The notes: generated from the letters alone by a model not told the origin. 64,000 bases of DNA from Erythrobacter sp. (GCF_024305245.1 NZ_JAMWYX010000008.1:62001-126000); one strand, 5' to 3'. Positions 44,875-54,285 are shown, counted from the first letter of the stretch. Translations and numbers: made by a program.

Positions 44875-45513
44875 TCAGTTCTTCTTCTTCGGTCGCGCCG
44901 GAACGGTGGTCTTGATCCCCATTGCCTCACGCCGGGCCTTTTCCTCTTCCTCGGACAGGTCGCCTTCTTGGCCCAGCGGCGGGAGGCCGCGGGCGATGCG
45001 ATCGGCGTCGGAACCAGCGGGAGCCTTGGGCAGCGCCTCGACGTCGATGAACACCGCTGGCGGCGGCGCTCCTCCGAAACCGATCGGATTGCCATGATTG
45101 GGTATTCCGAATCCCTCGGGCGCGCGCGTGCCGCCTTTGAGCATGGTTTCCTGCGCATATCGCTTCTGCGTTTCTTCGCGATTGCCGGTCAGGGGGTTTT
45201 CGCCATTATCGCCGGTCTCGCGGCAAACCACGATCTCGCCGCTGATGGTGCCGGCATCGGCTTCGTCGCGGCATTCCTGCGCCTGCGCCTGATTGACTTC
45301 GCCGCGCGGCACCGTGACGGTCAGATTGACCCGGGAGGGCGGTGGCTCTGCCGCGCCCGGCTCGGCTTCGGCAGCAGGCGGTGTCGCGGCGGTGTCATCC
45401 TGAGCGGCCAAAGGCGCGGCAGCGAAAGACACCATCATCAGCGCGAGAGCCGACAGGGCGAGAGGAAAACCCGTTACGGCGGGTGCGGCATTGCTCGACA
45501 AACCCGTCTCCAT
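44875..45513 (-). CDS. Secreted protein, first of a tandem paralogous pair
   Basis: A 212-residue exported protein with a hydrophobic signal segment ending ALAAQ-like (SFAAAPLAAQ) and a single-Cys motif GTISGEIVVCRETGD mirrored in the downstream gene. It shares the C-terminal pattern VFIDVEALPKAPAGSDADRIA and RGLPPLGQ with the partner but ends in a basic tail PARPKKKN. One Cys and many Pro/Glu suggest an extended, possibly surface or periplasmic protein. The ATG at 45513 gives the signal peptide; the frame to 45591 is open but unlikely. Function unknown. Confidence 0.72.
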   Translation of the reverse strand: METGLSSNAAPAVTGFPLALSALALMMVSFAAAPLAAQDDTAATPPAAEAEPGAAEPPPSRVNLTVTVPRGEVNQAQAQECRDEADAGTISGEIVVCRETGDNGENPLTGNREETQKRYAQETMLKGGTRAPEGFGIPNHGNPIGFGGAPPPAVFIDVEALPKAPAGSDADRIARGLPPLGQEGDLSEEEEKARREAMGIKTTVPARPKKKN

Positions 45514-45578
45514 CCGCTTATGCGCCGGGGTAATTAGAAATATCGCTGCAACCAGAGCAAAAAGAGGCTGAATTGCAC

Positions 45579-46595
45579 ATGAATTCTCCAACCGATACCG
45601 ACGTGCTCGCAGGCAGGCAAGCCATGACCGATAACGCGATCCAGCGCGTGCTGGTGCTGGAAATGGTGCGCGTTACCGAAGCGGCGGCAATTGCCGCGGC
45701 ACAATTGATCGGGCGCGGCGATGAAAAGGCGGCCGACGCGGCCGCGGTCGAAGCGATGCGCAAGGCGTTCGACACGCTGTATATGGATGGCACGGTGGTG
45801 ATCGGCGAGGGCGAGCGCGACGAAGCGCCGATGCTCTATATTGGCGAGAAGGTCGGCATGGGCAAAGGGCCCAAGATCGACATCGCGCTCGATCCGCTCG
45901 AAGGCACCACCATCACCGCCAAGGCCGGGCCGAATGCGCTCGCGGTACTGGCGGCGGCGGAGGAGGGCTGTCTGCTTAACGCGCCCGACGTGTATATGGA
46001 CAAGCTGGCGGTCGGCCCGGGCTACCCCGAAGGCATCATCGATCTCGCCAAGTCGCCGAGCGACAACGTGCGCGCCGTGGCCGAGGCCAAGGGCGTGGAG
46101 CCGCGCCAGATCAATGTCTGCGTGCTCGACCGGCCGCGCCATGCCGAACTGATCGCGGAACTGCGCGCGCTCGGCTGCGGGGTGGTGCTGATCGGTGATG
46201 GCGACGTGGCCGGCGTAATCGCGGTTACGGACGAAGACACCACGATCGACATGTACATGGGCCAGGGCGGCGCGCCCGAAGGCGTGCTGGCGGCAGCCGC
46301 GCTGCGCTGCGTTGGCGGCCAGTTCAACGGCAGGCTGGTGTTCCGCAATGATGACGAGAAGGCCCGCGCCCGCAAGTGGGGCATCACCGACCTCGACCGG
46401 ATCTACAAGCTGGAAGACCTCGCCAAGGGAGATTGCATCTTTGCCGCGACCGGCGTGACCTCGGGATCGCTGCTCGACGGCGTAAAGCGCCGCCGCCGCC
46501 TCACGGGCGAGGTCTACATGACCACCGAAAGCGTGGTGATGCGCGCGTCTTCGGGCACGGTGCGGTGGATACGGGGCGAGCACCGGATCGCGTGA
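45579..46595 (+). CDS. glpX: Class II fructose-1,6-bisphosphatase
   Basis: GlpX-type sugar phosphatase of gluconeogenesis, removing the 1-phosphate from fructose 1,6-bisphosphate. The 338-residue product contains the metal-binding DPLEGTT motif, [11 protein letters not shown], and [13 protein letters not shown] 45579 is used; a TTG two codons earlier has a better-spaced AGAGG and is possible. The last codons and the following 45 bases are repeated 98 bp downstream. Confidence 0.92.
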   Translation: MNSPTDTDVLAGRQAMTDNAIQRVLVLEMVRVTEAAAIAAAQLIGRGDEKAADAAAVEAMRKAFDTLYMDGTVVIGEGERDEAPMLYIGEKVGMGKGPKIDIALDPLEGTTITAKAGPNALAVLAAAEEGCLLNAPDVYMDKLAVGPGYPEGIIDLAKSPSDNVRAVAEAKGVEPRQINVCVLDRPRHAELIAELRALGCGVVLIGDGDVAGVIAVTDEDTTIDMYMGQGGAPEGVLAAAALRCVGGQFNGRLVFRNDDEKARARKWGITDLDRIYKLEDLAKGDCIFAATGVTSGSLLDGVKRRRRLTGEVYMTTESVVMRASSGTVRWIRGEHRIA

Positions 46596-46738
46596 TCTGT
46601 TAAAGAGAACGAGGACCGCCGCAAACGCGAGGGTCCTCCGCACCGTCTTCTAACAGCGTGCGGTGGATACGGGGCGAGCACCGGATCGCATAATCAGTTA
46701 AGAAAAACGAGGGTTGCGGCGAACGCGACGGTCCTCCG
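46561..46738 (+). repeat. Tandem near-duplicate of the glpX 3' end (98-bp period)
   Basis: An 80-bp segment from within glpX (46561-46640, coding for the last residues [11 protein letters not shown] then running past the stop) is repeated at 46659-46738, with about 10-15 differences near its right half. The first copy ends in a hairpin, GAGGACC / GGTCCTC. The second, partly degenerate, copy is non-coding. The segment after it (46739-46838) holds no gene. Confidence 0.7.
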
Positions 46739-46838
46739 GCAACTTGCGGTGAATAGCGAGCAGCGTAGGGCGAAGGCTGGCGCGCGGGATTCTATTACAG
46801 TTTAGTGACATCAATGGTGTGCCGAATAACACCATAGG

Positions 46839-47552
46839 ATGTCAGGAAAAGTCGAACTCTCACTTCAGCGTTCGCGCATCAGCAGTTGGTCGTGCAAGGC
46901 GGTCGTCGTCGTTATCTGCCTCGGGTTGGTCGCTGACGTCCTGCTGACTCTCTATGCCGGCGAGACGACGACAAGGGTTCTTGCGCGCATCTCGCTTGCG
47001 ACCGACAATAGCATCCCGACCTTCATCTCATCGCTGCTGCTACTGAGTTGCGCGGCGCTTCTGGCTTTGACCGCCAAGGCCCAGCAGCAGAAGCGCGCGC
47101 AAAAGGTCTGGCCGTGGTGGTTCCTGTCGGCGGTCTTCGTCTTTCTGGCGATGGATGAAGTGGCGATGCTCCATGAACTCAGCGGTCAGGTGCTCGAACG
47201 GCTCGTGCCCGCGATCCAGACACTTGGCCCGATATTTCATTATGCCTGGACAGCGATTGCGGTGCCGCTTCTCATCGGGCTGGCGGTGCTGCTGGCTCCG
47301 TGGCTTTTCGCACTGCCGCCAAGGACGCGGCTGCTGTTCATCGGCTCGGCGGCGTTGTTCGTGTCGGGCGCGGTCGGTATCGAAATGATCAATTCGGTGA
47401 TCGACGCGCAGTCCACCGGGCGCAGCCTCGCCTACAGCCTGATGACCGTGATCGAGGAAGCGCTTGAATTTGCCGGGGTGCTGTTGTTCCAGTTCGCCTT
47501 GCTGAAGAACCTTGGCGACAGTCGCTTCGATCTGAATATCGTGCTGCGCTGA
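46839..47552 (+). CDS. Polytopic membrane protein of unknown function
   Basis: A 237-residue protein with about six hydrophobic segments (for example AVVVVICLGLVADVLLTLY, SLLLLSCAALLALTA and LLIGLAVLLAPWLFAL). The sequence FLAMDEVAMLHE in the third loop-helix region, two acidic residues next to His within a membrane segment, resembles a motif seen in small uncharacterised membrane proteins. A second acidic pair occurs in MTVIEEALEF. No signal peptide or known domain. It stands alone between glpX and the convergent GST gene. Confidence 0.72.
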   Translation: MSGKVELSLQRSRISSWSCKAVVVVICLGLVADVLLTLYAGETTTRVLARISLATDNSIPTFISSLLLLSCAALLALTAKAQQQKRAQKVWPWWFLSAVFVFLAMDEVAMLHELSGQVLERLVPAIQTLGPIFHYAWTAIAVPLLIGLAVLLAPWLFALPPRTRLLFIGSAALFVSGAVGIEMINSVIDAQSTGRSLAYSLMTVIEEALEFAGVLLFQFALLKNLGDSRFDLNIVLR

Positions 47553-47596
47553 CAGCCTGCGATTGGCGGGTTCAACCGCAGCCTTTGTGGTTTCGT

Positions 47597-48559
47597 CTAG
47601 CTCGCTCCCGGCACAAGCGGATCCGGCCCCGCAGGAACGATACCCGCCGGATTTATGTGCGAATGGCTCTCGTAATAGTGGTGCCGGATGTGGTGGAAGT
47701 TCACCGTTTCGGCGATGTCCTCCAGTTCATAAAGCCGCCGGGTAAAGGCCGCTAGGTTCGGATAATCGGCGATCCTGCGGATGTTGCACTTGAAGTGCCC
47801 GTGATAGACCGGATCGAAGCGGATCAGCGTCGTCCAGAGCCGGATGTCTGCCTCGGTTAGCTGGCCCCCGACCAGCCATTCTTCGCCCTCCAGCCGCTTC
47901 TCCAACTCGTCGAGCATCGCAAACAGCGGTGTCACGGCCTGCTCGTATGCCTGCTGCGAGGCAGCGAAGCCGGCCTTGTACACGCCATTGTTCACCGCGT
48001 CGTAGACCCGGTCGTTCACCGCATCGATCTCGGCCCGGAGCGCCTCGGGATACAAATCGCGCTCATTCGCGCCGCAATCATCGAAGGCGTTGCCCAGCAT
48101 GCGCAGGATATCGGCGCTTTCGTTGTTCACGATGGTGCCAGTCTTCGTGTCCCACAGCAGCGGCACGGTGACATGGCCGGAATAGTCGGGCTTGGCCCTC
48201 GTGTAGACCTGATGAAGGTGCTGCGCGCCGCATAGCGGATCGGGCGTCACGCATTCGCCTGACCGGAACGACCAGCCGCCCTCCTTCATCAGCCAGTGCA
48301 CCACCACCAGCTCAATTGCGCCCGTAAGGCCTTTCAGGTGGCGCGCAATATTGGCCCGGTGCGCCCACGGGCAGGCGAGGCTGATATAGAGCCGATAGCG
48401 CCCCGGTTCGGCCGCGAATCCGCCTGTCCCGCTCGGGCCGGGCGATCCGTCGGGTGTTATCCAGTTACGAAAGGCGCTCTCGTCGCGCTCGAACGCGCCG
48501 CTATCGGCGTCATTGTAATCCCATTCGTCAAACCATTCGCCGTCTTTGAGGAAGCCCAT
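47597..48559 (-). CDS. Xi-class glutathione S-transferase (glutathionyl-hydroquinone reductase)
   Basis: A 320-residue protein of the YqjG/ECM4 type, which reduces glutathionyl-hydroquinones. The catalytic cysteine lies in ACPWAHR (Cys63), the hallmark of the family. The N-terminal extension (EWFDEWDYNDADSGAFER) and C-terminal helical domain with SADILRMLGNAF are also typical. Such proteins detoxify quinone conjugates in the cytoplasm. It is the only gene of its transcript. Confidence 0.9.
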   Translation of the reverse strand: MGFLKDGEWFDEWDYNDADSGAFERDESAFRNWITPDGSPGPSGTGGFAAEPGRYRLYISLACPWAHRANIARHLKGLTGAIELVVVHWLMKEGGWSFRSGECVTPDPLCGAQHLHQVYTRAKPDYSGHVTVPLLWDTKTGTIVNNESADILRMLGNAFDDCGANERDLYPEALRAEIDAVNDRVYDAVNNGVYKAGFAASQQAYEQAVTPLFAMLDELEKRLEGEEWLVGGQLTEADIRLWTTLIRFDPVYHGHFKCNIRRIADYPNLAAFTRRLYELEDIAETVNFHHIRHHYYESHSHINPAGIVPAGPDPLVPGAS

Positions 48560-48748
48560 GTTTCACCTTTATGCTATGATGGAGAAAGCAGGGTGCAAGC
48601 CATTGGGTTCCCAAGCCGCGCAAGACTATCCGCGTTGCAGCGGCTAAAGCGAGACTGGCTTGGGATAGAGAGCGAACCGGCGCGGCACATTGGCGTTTCG
48701 GCAGCGTTTTTTCAGAGCCATCAATCCGAACGAGAAGGAGAGCCGACC

Positions 48749-48928
48749 ATGGCCACAGTCCCACCGGCCAAGCCAGACGAGATCCAGCCCGCCACGCCTC
48801 CGGAAAAGACCCCGCCGGTGCCGAACGAGCCGTTCGAGCCGCAGCCGCCCGAAACCGAGCCCACGCCCCCCGATATCGACGAACCCGGACGCGGGCCGGA
48901 CGAACTGCCGCCGGGCGAGATGAGGTAA
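48749..48928 (+). CDS. Small Pro-rich protein
   Basis: A 59-residue protein made of Pro, Glu and Thr with few other residues (KPDEIQPATPPEKTPPVP, PPDIDEPGRGP). AAGGAGAG stands a few bases before the ATG, so translation is well supported despite its size. No fold or family can be assigned; such short acidic Pro-rich proteins are common in sphingomonads. It lies in an otherwise empty stretch between the GST gene and prs. Confidence 0.6.
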   Translation: MATVPPAKPDEIQPATPPEKTPPVPNEPFEPQPPETEPTPPDIDEPGRGPDELPPGEMR

Positions 48929-49071
48929 GCCAGCACACCTTCACGCTGCTTTCGACCCTTCGCCCACGCGCGACATCATCCAACCGGTCGACAACCGCGC
49001 CCTTGCGCGTTGCAATTCCATGACGCCTCGCTAGGCGGGTTGCGTCACGTGCCAACCGGGGATTCGCAGCG

Positions 49072-50007
49072 ATGAAGATCATGTCCGGCAATTCGAACCT
49101 GCCGCTTGCCCGGGCCATTGCGGCCTATCTCGAAATCCCGCTGACCGATGCCAGCGTGCGTCGTTTCGCCGATGAGGAAGTGTTCGTCGAAATCCACGAA
49201 AACGTGCGCGGCGAAGACGTGTTTGTCGTCCAGCCGACCAGTTTTCCGGCCAATGACAACCTGATGGAACTGCTGATCTGCATCGATGCGCTGCGGCGTG
49301 CTTCGGCCAAGCGGATCACGGCGGTGGTGCCCTATTTCGGCTATGCCCGGCAGGATCGCAAACCCGGCCCGCGCACGCCGATTTCGGCCAAGCTGGTGGC
49401 GAACCTGATCACCGAGGCGGGCGCTGACCGGATGCTGGCAGTCGATCTGCACGCCGGGCAGATTCAGGGCTTTTTCGATATCCCGACCGATAATCTGTAT
49501 GCCGCGCCGGTGATGGCGGCCGATATTCAGGCGCGGTACGGCGATCAGGATCTGATGGTCGTCTCCCCTGACGTAGGCGGCGTGGTGCGCGCGCGGGCAC
49601 TGGCCAAGCGGCTCGACAATGCTCCGCTCGCGATCGTCGACAAGCGCCGTGACCGGCCGGGCGAAAGCGAAGTCATGAACATCATTGGCGACGTTTCGGG
49701 GCGCCACTGCATTCTGATCGACGACATCGTCGATTCGGGCGGAACGCTGTGCAACGCCGCCGAAGCGCTGCTGGAAAACGGCGCGAAGTCGGTCGCCGCC
49801 TATATTACCCACGGCGTGCTGTCGGGCGGCGCGGTGGCGCGGATCAACGGGTCGAAGCTGAAAGAGCTGGTGATTTCGGACTCGATCCGGCCGAGCGAGG
49901 CGGCAGAACAATCCGACCGCATCCGCATCATGACCATCGCCCCGCTGGTGGGCGAGGCGATCCGCCGGATTGCCGACGAAAGCTCGGTCAGCTCGCTGTT
50001 CGACTAA
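49072..50007 (+). CDS. prs: Ribose-phosphate pyrophosphokinase
   Basis: Cytoplasmic enzyme forming PRPP from ribose 5-phosphate and ATP, feeding nucleotide, histidine and tryptophan synthesis. The 311-residue protein has the ATP-binding region FGYARQDRK, the [11 protein letters not shown] stretch and the PRPP-binding motif [11 protein letters not shown]. Length and layout are class I. The gene downstream (hisN) acts in histidine synthesis, which consumes PRPP. Confidence 0.93.
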   Translation: MKIMSGNSNLPLARAIAAYLEIPLTDASVRRFADEEVFVEIHENVRGEDVFVVQPTSFPANDNLMELLICIDALRRASAKRITAVVPYFGYARQDRKPGPRTPISAKLVANLITEAGADRMLAVDLHAGQIQGFFDIPTDNLYAAPVMAADIQARYGDQDLMVVSPDVGGVVRARALAKRLDNAPLAIVDKRRDRPGESEVMNIIGDVSGRHCILIDDIVDSGGTLCNAAEALLENGAKSVAAYITHGVLSGGAVARINGSKLKELVISDSIRPSEAAEQSDRIRIMTIAPLVGEAIRRIADESSVSSLFD

Positions 50008-50010
50008 CCT

Positions 50011-50112
50011 CGTCATTGCGAGCCGCAGGCGAAGCAATCCATGGCCCGACCTTTCACCAAGAGGAAACGGCAGCCCATGGATTGCCGCGTCGCTTCGCTC
50101 CTCGCAATGACG
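50011..50112. repeat. REP-like imperfect inverted repeat (about 100 bp)
   Basis: The segment begins CGTCATTGCGAG (50011-50022) and ends with its reverse complement CTCGCAATGACG (50101-50112). Inside are paired segments GCAGGCGAAGC.. and ..GCTTCGCTCC and CAATCCATGG / CCATGGATTG. The arms close on a central 30-base region. Such elements are dispersed repeats of alpha- and gammaproteobacterial intergenic regions. It lies directly after the prs stop and may end transcription. Confidence 0.75.
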
Positions 50113-50125
50113 AAGGGGTGACGCA

Positions 50126-50473
50126 ATGTTCGACCCTGCCGAAATGCGAGCCCTCCTGATCGAAGCGGCCCGCGCGCGTCAGGTCTTTACCTATGGCGGG
50201 ATGCTCAACATCCTCGGCCACACCTTCACCCGCCCGCTGATGCGCCAGTTGTGCAAGGTGCTCGACCGGATCGACGAGGATGGACGAGCCTGTGGCGAAC
50301 CGGGTCTAGCGGTGCTGGTGGTGCGCCAATCCGACGGGCTGCCGGGGCAGGGCTGGTTCGTCAGCCGCGCAGGCGTTTACGACGACTTGCCGCACGAATG
50401 GGAGGGGCCGGAGGCGCGGCGCTATGCAGAGGCTCGACAGGCTGAAGCGTTCGATTATTGGAAAGCGTCATGA
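50126..50473 (+). CDS. Conserved hypothetical protein, coupled to hisN
   Basis: A 115-residue protein with no domain I can name. It opens FDPAEMRALLIEAARARQ, then VFTYGGMLNILGHTFTRP and QLCKVLDRIDED, suggesting a helical N-terminal half. The C-terminal half is GLAVLVVRQSDGLPGQGWFV followed by a short basic/acidic tail. The stop overlaps the hisN start in ATGA (50470-50473), so the two are translated as a unit, suggesting a shared function or regulation. It starts 13 bp after a REP-like repeat. Confidence 0.7.
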   Translation: MFDPAEMRALLIEAARARQVFTYGGMLNILGHTFTRPLMRQLCKVLDRIDEDGRACGEPGLAVLVVRQSDGLPGQGWFVSRAGVYDDLPHEWEGPEARRYAEARQAEAFDYWKAS

Positions 50474-51240
50474 CCGATAAAGACCTCGCCCTCGCCCTGC
50501 GTCTTGCCGATGCTGCCGGAGCCGCGATCCGTCCGCTGTTTCGCGGCACGTGGGAATCCGAATGCAAGGCCGACCGCTCCTTCGTAACCGAAGCCGACCG
50601 CGCTGCCGAAGCCGCAATGCGGCGGCTGATCGAAGCGGAGTTCTCCCGCGACGGCATCATCGGCGAGGAATACGGCACCCGCAACGAAGGCGCAGGCCGC
50701 CAGTGGGTGCTGGATCCGATCGACGGCACCACCAGCTTTATCGCCGGACGCCCGATCTTCGGCACGCTGATCGCGCTGCTGCAGGATGGCTGGCCGGTGC
50801 TCGGCATCATCGATCAGCCGATTGCGGGCGAGCGCTGGGTGGGCCGTATCGGCCAGCCGACGCTGTTCAATGGCAAGCCTGCCGCCACCGCGCCGTGCAA
50901 GAACCTTTCCGATGCGGTGCTCGCCACCACCAGCCCGCACCTGTTCACCAATGAGGAAGCGGACGCCTTCATGTCGGTCGCCAAGCAAGTCGCCGAAAAG
51001 AAGATCATCTACGGCGGCGACTGCTACAATTACGGGCTTGTCGCCAGCGGCCATATCGATGTGGTGATCGAGGCCGGGCTAAAGCTGTATGATTATGCCG
51101 CGCTGGTGCCGGTGGTCGAAGGCGCAGGCGGGATGATGGCCGACTGGCAGGGCAATCCGCTCGATGCGGGGTCGGATGGCACGGTGATCGCACTGGGCGA
51201 TCCTGCCCGGCTGGAGGATGTGCTGGAGGCGATGGGCTAG
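50470..51240 (+). CDS. hisN: Histidinol-phosphatase (inositol monophosphatase family)
   Basis: A 256-residue member of the IMPase fold that dephosphorylates histidinol phosphate in histidine synthesis, an alternative to HisB-type enzymes common in alphaproteobacteria. The metal-site motif is VLDPIDGTTSF and the upstream motif is IGEEYG; the substrate loop YGGDCYNYG and C-terminal GLKLYDYAALVPVVEGAGG are present. The ATG at 50470 overlaps the preceding stop; an ATG four codons earlier is unlikely. Its stop overlaps the convergent desaturase stop. Confidence 0.9.
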   Translation: MTDKDLALALRLADAAGAAIRPLFRGTWESECKADRSFVTEADRAAEAAMRRLIEAEFSRDGIIGEEYGTRNEGAGRQWVLDPIDGTTSFIAGRPIFGTLIALLQDGWPVLGIIDQPIAGERWVGRIGQPTLFNGKPAATAPCKNLSDAVLATTSPHLFTNEEADAFMSVAKQVAEKKIIYGGDCYNYGLVASGHIDVVIEAGLKLYDYAALVPVVEGAGGMMADWQGNPLDAGSDGTVIALGDPARLEDVLEAMG

Positions 51241-52301
51241 GCCGCCTGCTGCGTTCTGCCCTGATCCGACACCGCGCGCGAGGCTTCCCGAAAGGTGACC
51301 AGTCGTCGCTGGTCTTCTGCCCACAGTGCCAGCCGGACCGGGCCCAGTGCTTCGCGCGCCGTGAAGCGGTTCAGCGTGCGAAGCTCGGGCTTTGCATCCA
51401 GCACTTCGGTCAAGCGATAGAACGGAATCCGGCTCGCCAGGTGGTGGACGTGGTGCACGCCGATATTGCCGCTGAACCAGCGCAGCGGCTGGGGCAGGTC
51501 GAGATGCGAACTGCCCAGCAGCGCCGCATCATGGAACGACCAGTTATCGGCGGTATCCCAATGCGCCTCTTCGAACTGGTGCTGGACATAAAACAACAGC
51601 ACACCCAGCGATGCCGCGACGAGCAGCACCGGCAGCACGACCATCACGGTTGCGGCCAAGCCGAAGCTGTAGATCAGCCCGCCCAGAATGGCGGCGATGA
51701 CAATGTTGGTCGCCATGGAACTGACCCAGTAGGTCGCCCCTTCCTTCATCAGGCCGATCGGCAAGCGGTGGCGCAGCAGGAACAGATACGCAGGCCCGAT
51801 CCCGAACAGCACGATCGGATGGCGGTACATGCGGTAAAGCAGGCGCTGTATCCGCGTGCCTTCGTAGAATTCGCGCACGGTCAGCGTATCGACATCGCCA
51901 TTGCCGCGCGCATCCAGATTGCCGGTGCTGGCATGGTGGAGCGCGTGCGAGCGCTTCCAGCAATCATAGGGGGTGAAAGTGAGCACGCCCAATGCCCTGC
52001 CGGTCCAGTCATTGCCGAGCCTGCCGGGCAGAAACGCACCATGCCCGCAATCATGCTGGATGATGAATATCCGCAGCAGAAACAGCCCTGCCACCGGCAC
52101 CAGCGCAAGCGCCAGATAGATGCCCGATTGCACCGCGAACAGCATCGCGGCCATGATGCCCGCAAATGGAACCAGCGTGATTGCCAGTTCCCAAAAGCTG
52201 CGTGCGGGGTGGGCCTTGGCGAAGATTTTCAGCTCGCGCATCAGCGCTCGCGGATCAAGCGCAGCGGTGCCAGCACGCTCTGCGCAATCGGGATTTGTCA
52301 T
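51237..52301 (-). CDS. Fatty acid desaturase family protein
   Basis: A 354-residue integral membrane di-iron enzyme with the three histidine boxes HDCGH, HALHH and HHVHH, in the order and spacing of delta-9/delta-12-type fatty acid desaturases, and several membrane spans (AITLVPFAGIMAAMLF and later AILGGLIYSFGLA). It introduces a cis double bond in an acyl chain of membrane lipids using oxygen and electrons. ATG 52301 is used; a TTG directly upstream at 52304 is not needed. It is not adjacent to other lipid genes. Confidence 0.92.
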   Translation of the reverse strand: MTNPDCAERAGTAALDPRALMRELKIFAKAHPARSFWELAITLVPFAGIMAAMLFAVQSGIYLALALVPVAGLFLLRIFIIQHDCGHGAFLPGRLGNDWTGRALGVLTFTPYDCWKRSHALHHASTGNLDARGNGDVDTLTVREFYEGTRIQRLLYRMYRHPIVLFGIGPAYLFLLRHRLPIGLMKEGATYWVSSMATNIVIAAILGGLIYSFGLAATVMVVLPVLLVAASLGVLLFYVQHQFEEAHWDTADNWSFHDAALLGSSHLDLPQPLRWFSGNIGVHHVHHLASRIPFYRLTEVLDAKPELRTLNRFTAREALGPVRLALWAEDQRRLVTFREASRAVSDQGRTQQAA

Positions 52302-52574
52302 CAAATTCTTTCTTGGTCGGGAGGATTCGCGGTTCTGATAGAAACATCTTTGCCGTAGAGATAGCTTGCTTGGAAGCGGTTTCCAGAGGTGGCCGTAATT
52401 CTGTCAGAAGTCCGCGCCGGCTTCAACGCCGCCGTGCTCCGTGCGCCGCAAAACCCTTGCCTTTCACCCCTCGCTTGCCTAAGCGCGCGCACTTCACTGA
52501 CACGAATCAATCAGCCTGCCTGGCGACAAGGGCTGCCATGGCCGGTTCCGACGTGTCTCAATCAGGAGATGAAA

Positions 52575-52778
52575 ATGCCCAAGCTGAAGACCAAGAGCGG
52601 TGTGAAGAAACGCTTCAAGATCACCGCCACCGGCAAGGTCAAGCACGGCGTCGCTGGCAAGCGTCACCGTCTGATCAGCCACAATGCGAAGTATATCCGC
52701 CAGAACCGCGGCACTTCCGTCCTGTCGGCGCATGATACGCCGACGATCAAGAAGTGGGCTCCGTACGGGCTGGATTGA
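52575..52778 (+). CDS. rpmI: 50S ribosomal protein L35
   Basis: A 67-residue basic ribosomal protein ([20 protein letters not shown]), of the expected length. The ATG follows AGGAGA at a suitable distance. It is the first gene of the rpmI-rplT pair, 47 bp upstream of L20. The 270-bp region ahead, back to the desaturase start, probably holds the leader and promoter; I see no infC gene and no autoregulatory pseudoknot that I can support. Confidence 0.97.
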   Translation: MPKLKTKSGVKKRFKITATGKVKHGVAGKRHRLISHNAKYIRQNRGTSVLSAHDTPTIKKWAPYGLD

Positions 52779-52825
52779 TGCGGCGGGCCATCGGCCCCGC
52801 GTCTTCAAGATAAGGATATACTAGT

Positions 52826-53185
52826 ATGCCACGCATCAAACGCGGTGTTACCACCCGCGCCAAGCACAAGCGGATTCTCGATCAGGCCAAGGGCTATCGC
52901 GGTCGCCGCAAGAACACCATCCGCGTCGCCCGTCAGGCGGTCGAAAAGGCCGGGCAATACGCCTACCGCGACCGCAAGGTGAAGAAGCGCACGTTCCGCG
53001 CCCTGTGGATCCAGCGCATCAATGCTGCCGTCCGCATGGAAGGCCTGACCTATTCGCAGTTCATGCACGGCATCAAGCTGGCTGGCATCGAACTCGATCG
53101 CAAGTCCATGGCCGATCTCGCGATGAACGAAGGCGGCGCCTTCAAGTCGGTGATTCAGCAGGCGAAAGCCGCTTTGCCGGCCTGA
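52826..53185 (+). CDS. rplT: 50S ribosomal protein L20
   Basis: A 119-residue ribosomal assembly protein ([18 protein letters not shown] at the start, [19 protein letters not shown]). L20 binds 23S rRNA early in 50S assembly and represses its own operon in many bacteria. It follows rpmI with 47 bp between them. A hairpin terminator begins about 60 bp after the stop. Confidence 0.97.
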   Translation: MPRIKRGVTTRAKHKRILDQAKGYRGRRKNTIRVARQAVEKAGQYAYRDRKVKKRTFRALWIQRINAAVRMEGLTYSQFMHGIKLAGIELDRKSMADLAMNEGGAFKSVIQQAKAALPA

Positions 53186-53245
53186 AATCAGGTGAGCACA
53201 TCCCTGCCAGCATAAAGCGGGCAGGGGCGACTTGGCGAACAGAAC

Positions 53246-53278
53246 AGGGGCGGGCTCTTGCGGGAGCCTGCCCCTTTC
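53246..53278 (+). terminator. Intrinsic terminator after rplT
   Basis: AGGGGCGGGCTC pairs with GAGCCTGCCCCT (one G-U) across a 6-base loop, followed by TTTCGCGTTT. Located just after the rplT stop and before the first AraC-type regulator, it separates ribosomal protein synthesis from the regulator gene. Confidence 0.75.
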
Positions 53279-53361
53279 GCGTTTCAGCCAACCGCACTGC
53301 GCGGTTGTACAAACCCGTCAACGTCCTTGTATAAATACGCCATCTGCGCGTATCTGAAGAT

Positions 53362-54285
53362 ATGGGCGACAATCGGCAGATCCAATCCGCCCCATCGGCG
53401 ACACGGACAGGCGACTACAGCCTGACCGCCGAATTCCGCGACCCGCCCGCGCTGTTCGAGGGCTGCTTCACCACCTTTTATCACGTATCGCTCGATATCG
53501 GCCCGGATGGCGCGCAGCTCACCGATTACCTGCAGCCGGAATGGGGCAATATACGCTTCTTCTGCGGCAGCGCGCCCGAGGCGGTGATTGGCGAACAGCG
53601 GGTGGCCGGGGCACGGTTCGTCGCGACCGGGCCAAGCACGCTGCCGTGCCGGTTCACGGTAGGGCCGATGCGGATGTGGGGCGTGGGGTTCCTGCCGCTG
53701 GGCTGGGCGCGGTTCTTCGATGCCGATGCGAGCGCCTGCGCCAATCTCGTGTGCGATGGCGCCGAGCATCCCGCCTTTGCCCGGTTCGCCTGCCTCGACG
53801 AAGCCTTGTGCGATCCCGAAGCCACGCCCGATGAACAATATGCAGCGCTGGTCGATGCCATGACGCAAGTGATGCGTCCGACCCGCGACGATTCGCGCAT
53901 CCGCCGCGTTCACACCGCGCTGGTCAGCGGCGATCAGGCTTCGGTCCACGATCTGGCCGATGCCTGCGCCATGAGTATCCGCACGCTGGAGCGTGTGTGC
54001 GCCCGCTATTTCGGCTTCTCGCCCAAGCTGCTGATGCGGCGTCAGCGGTTCATGCGCAGCCTCGCCACCTTCATGCTCCACCGCGGCAGCCGCTGGACCG
54101 AGGCGATGGACGATCATTACCACGATCAGGCGCAGTTCACCCGCGAGTTCCATGCATTCATGACCATGAACCCGAGCGAATATGCCGCGTTGGACCACCC
54201 GATCCTGACCTCGTTCATGAAAGCGCGTTTGCAGGCCCGGGGAAGCGCGGCCCAGACACTCGATTCGCCGCCGGATCGCGCCTGA
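53362..54285 (+). CDS. AraC-family-like transcriptional regulator (first of tandem pair)
   Basis: A 307-residue regulator with an N-terminal sensing domain (about 1-190; motif DYLQPEWGNIRFFCG) and a C-terminal HTH of the AraC class: the first HTH half is DLADACAMSIRTLERVCARYFG, followed by FSPKLLMRRQRFMRS and a second half with AMDDHYHDQAQFTREFHAFM and NPSEYAAL. The effector is unknown. The 54434 gene is a clear paralog. It starts after the rplT terminator. Confidence 0.87.
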   Translation: MGDNRQIQSAPSATRTGDYSLTAEFRDPPALFEGCFTTFYHVSLDIGPDGAQLTDYLQPEWGNIRFFCGSAPEAVIGEQRVAGARFVATGPSTLPCRFTVGPMRMWGVGFLPLGWARFFDADASACANLVCDGAEHPAFARFACLDEALCDPEATPDEQYAALVDAMTQVMRPTRDDSRIRRVHTALVSGDQASVHDLADACAMSIRTLERVCARYFGFSPKLLMRRQRFMRSLATFMLHRGSRWTEAMDDHYHDQAQFTREFHAFMTMNPSEYAALDHPILTSFMKARLQARGSAAQTLDSPPDRA

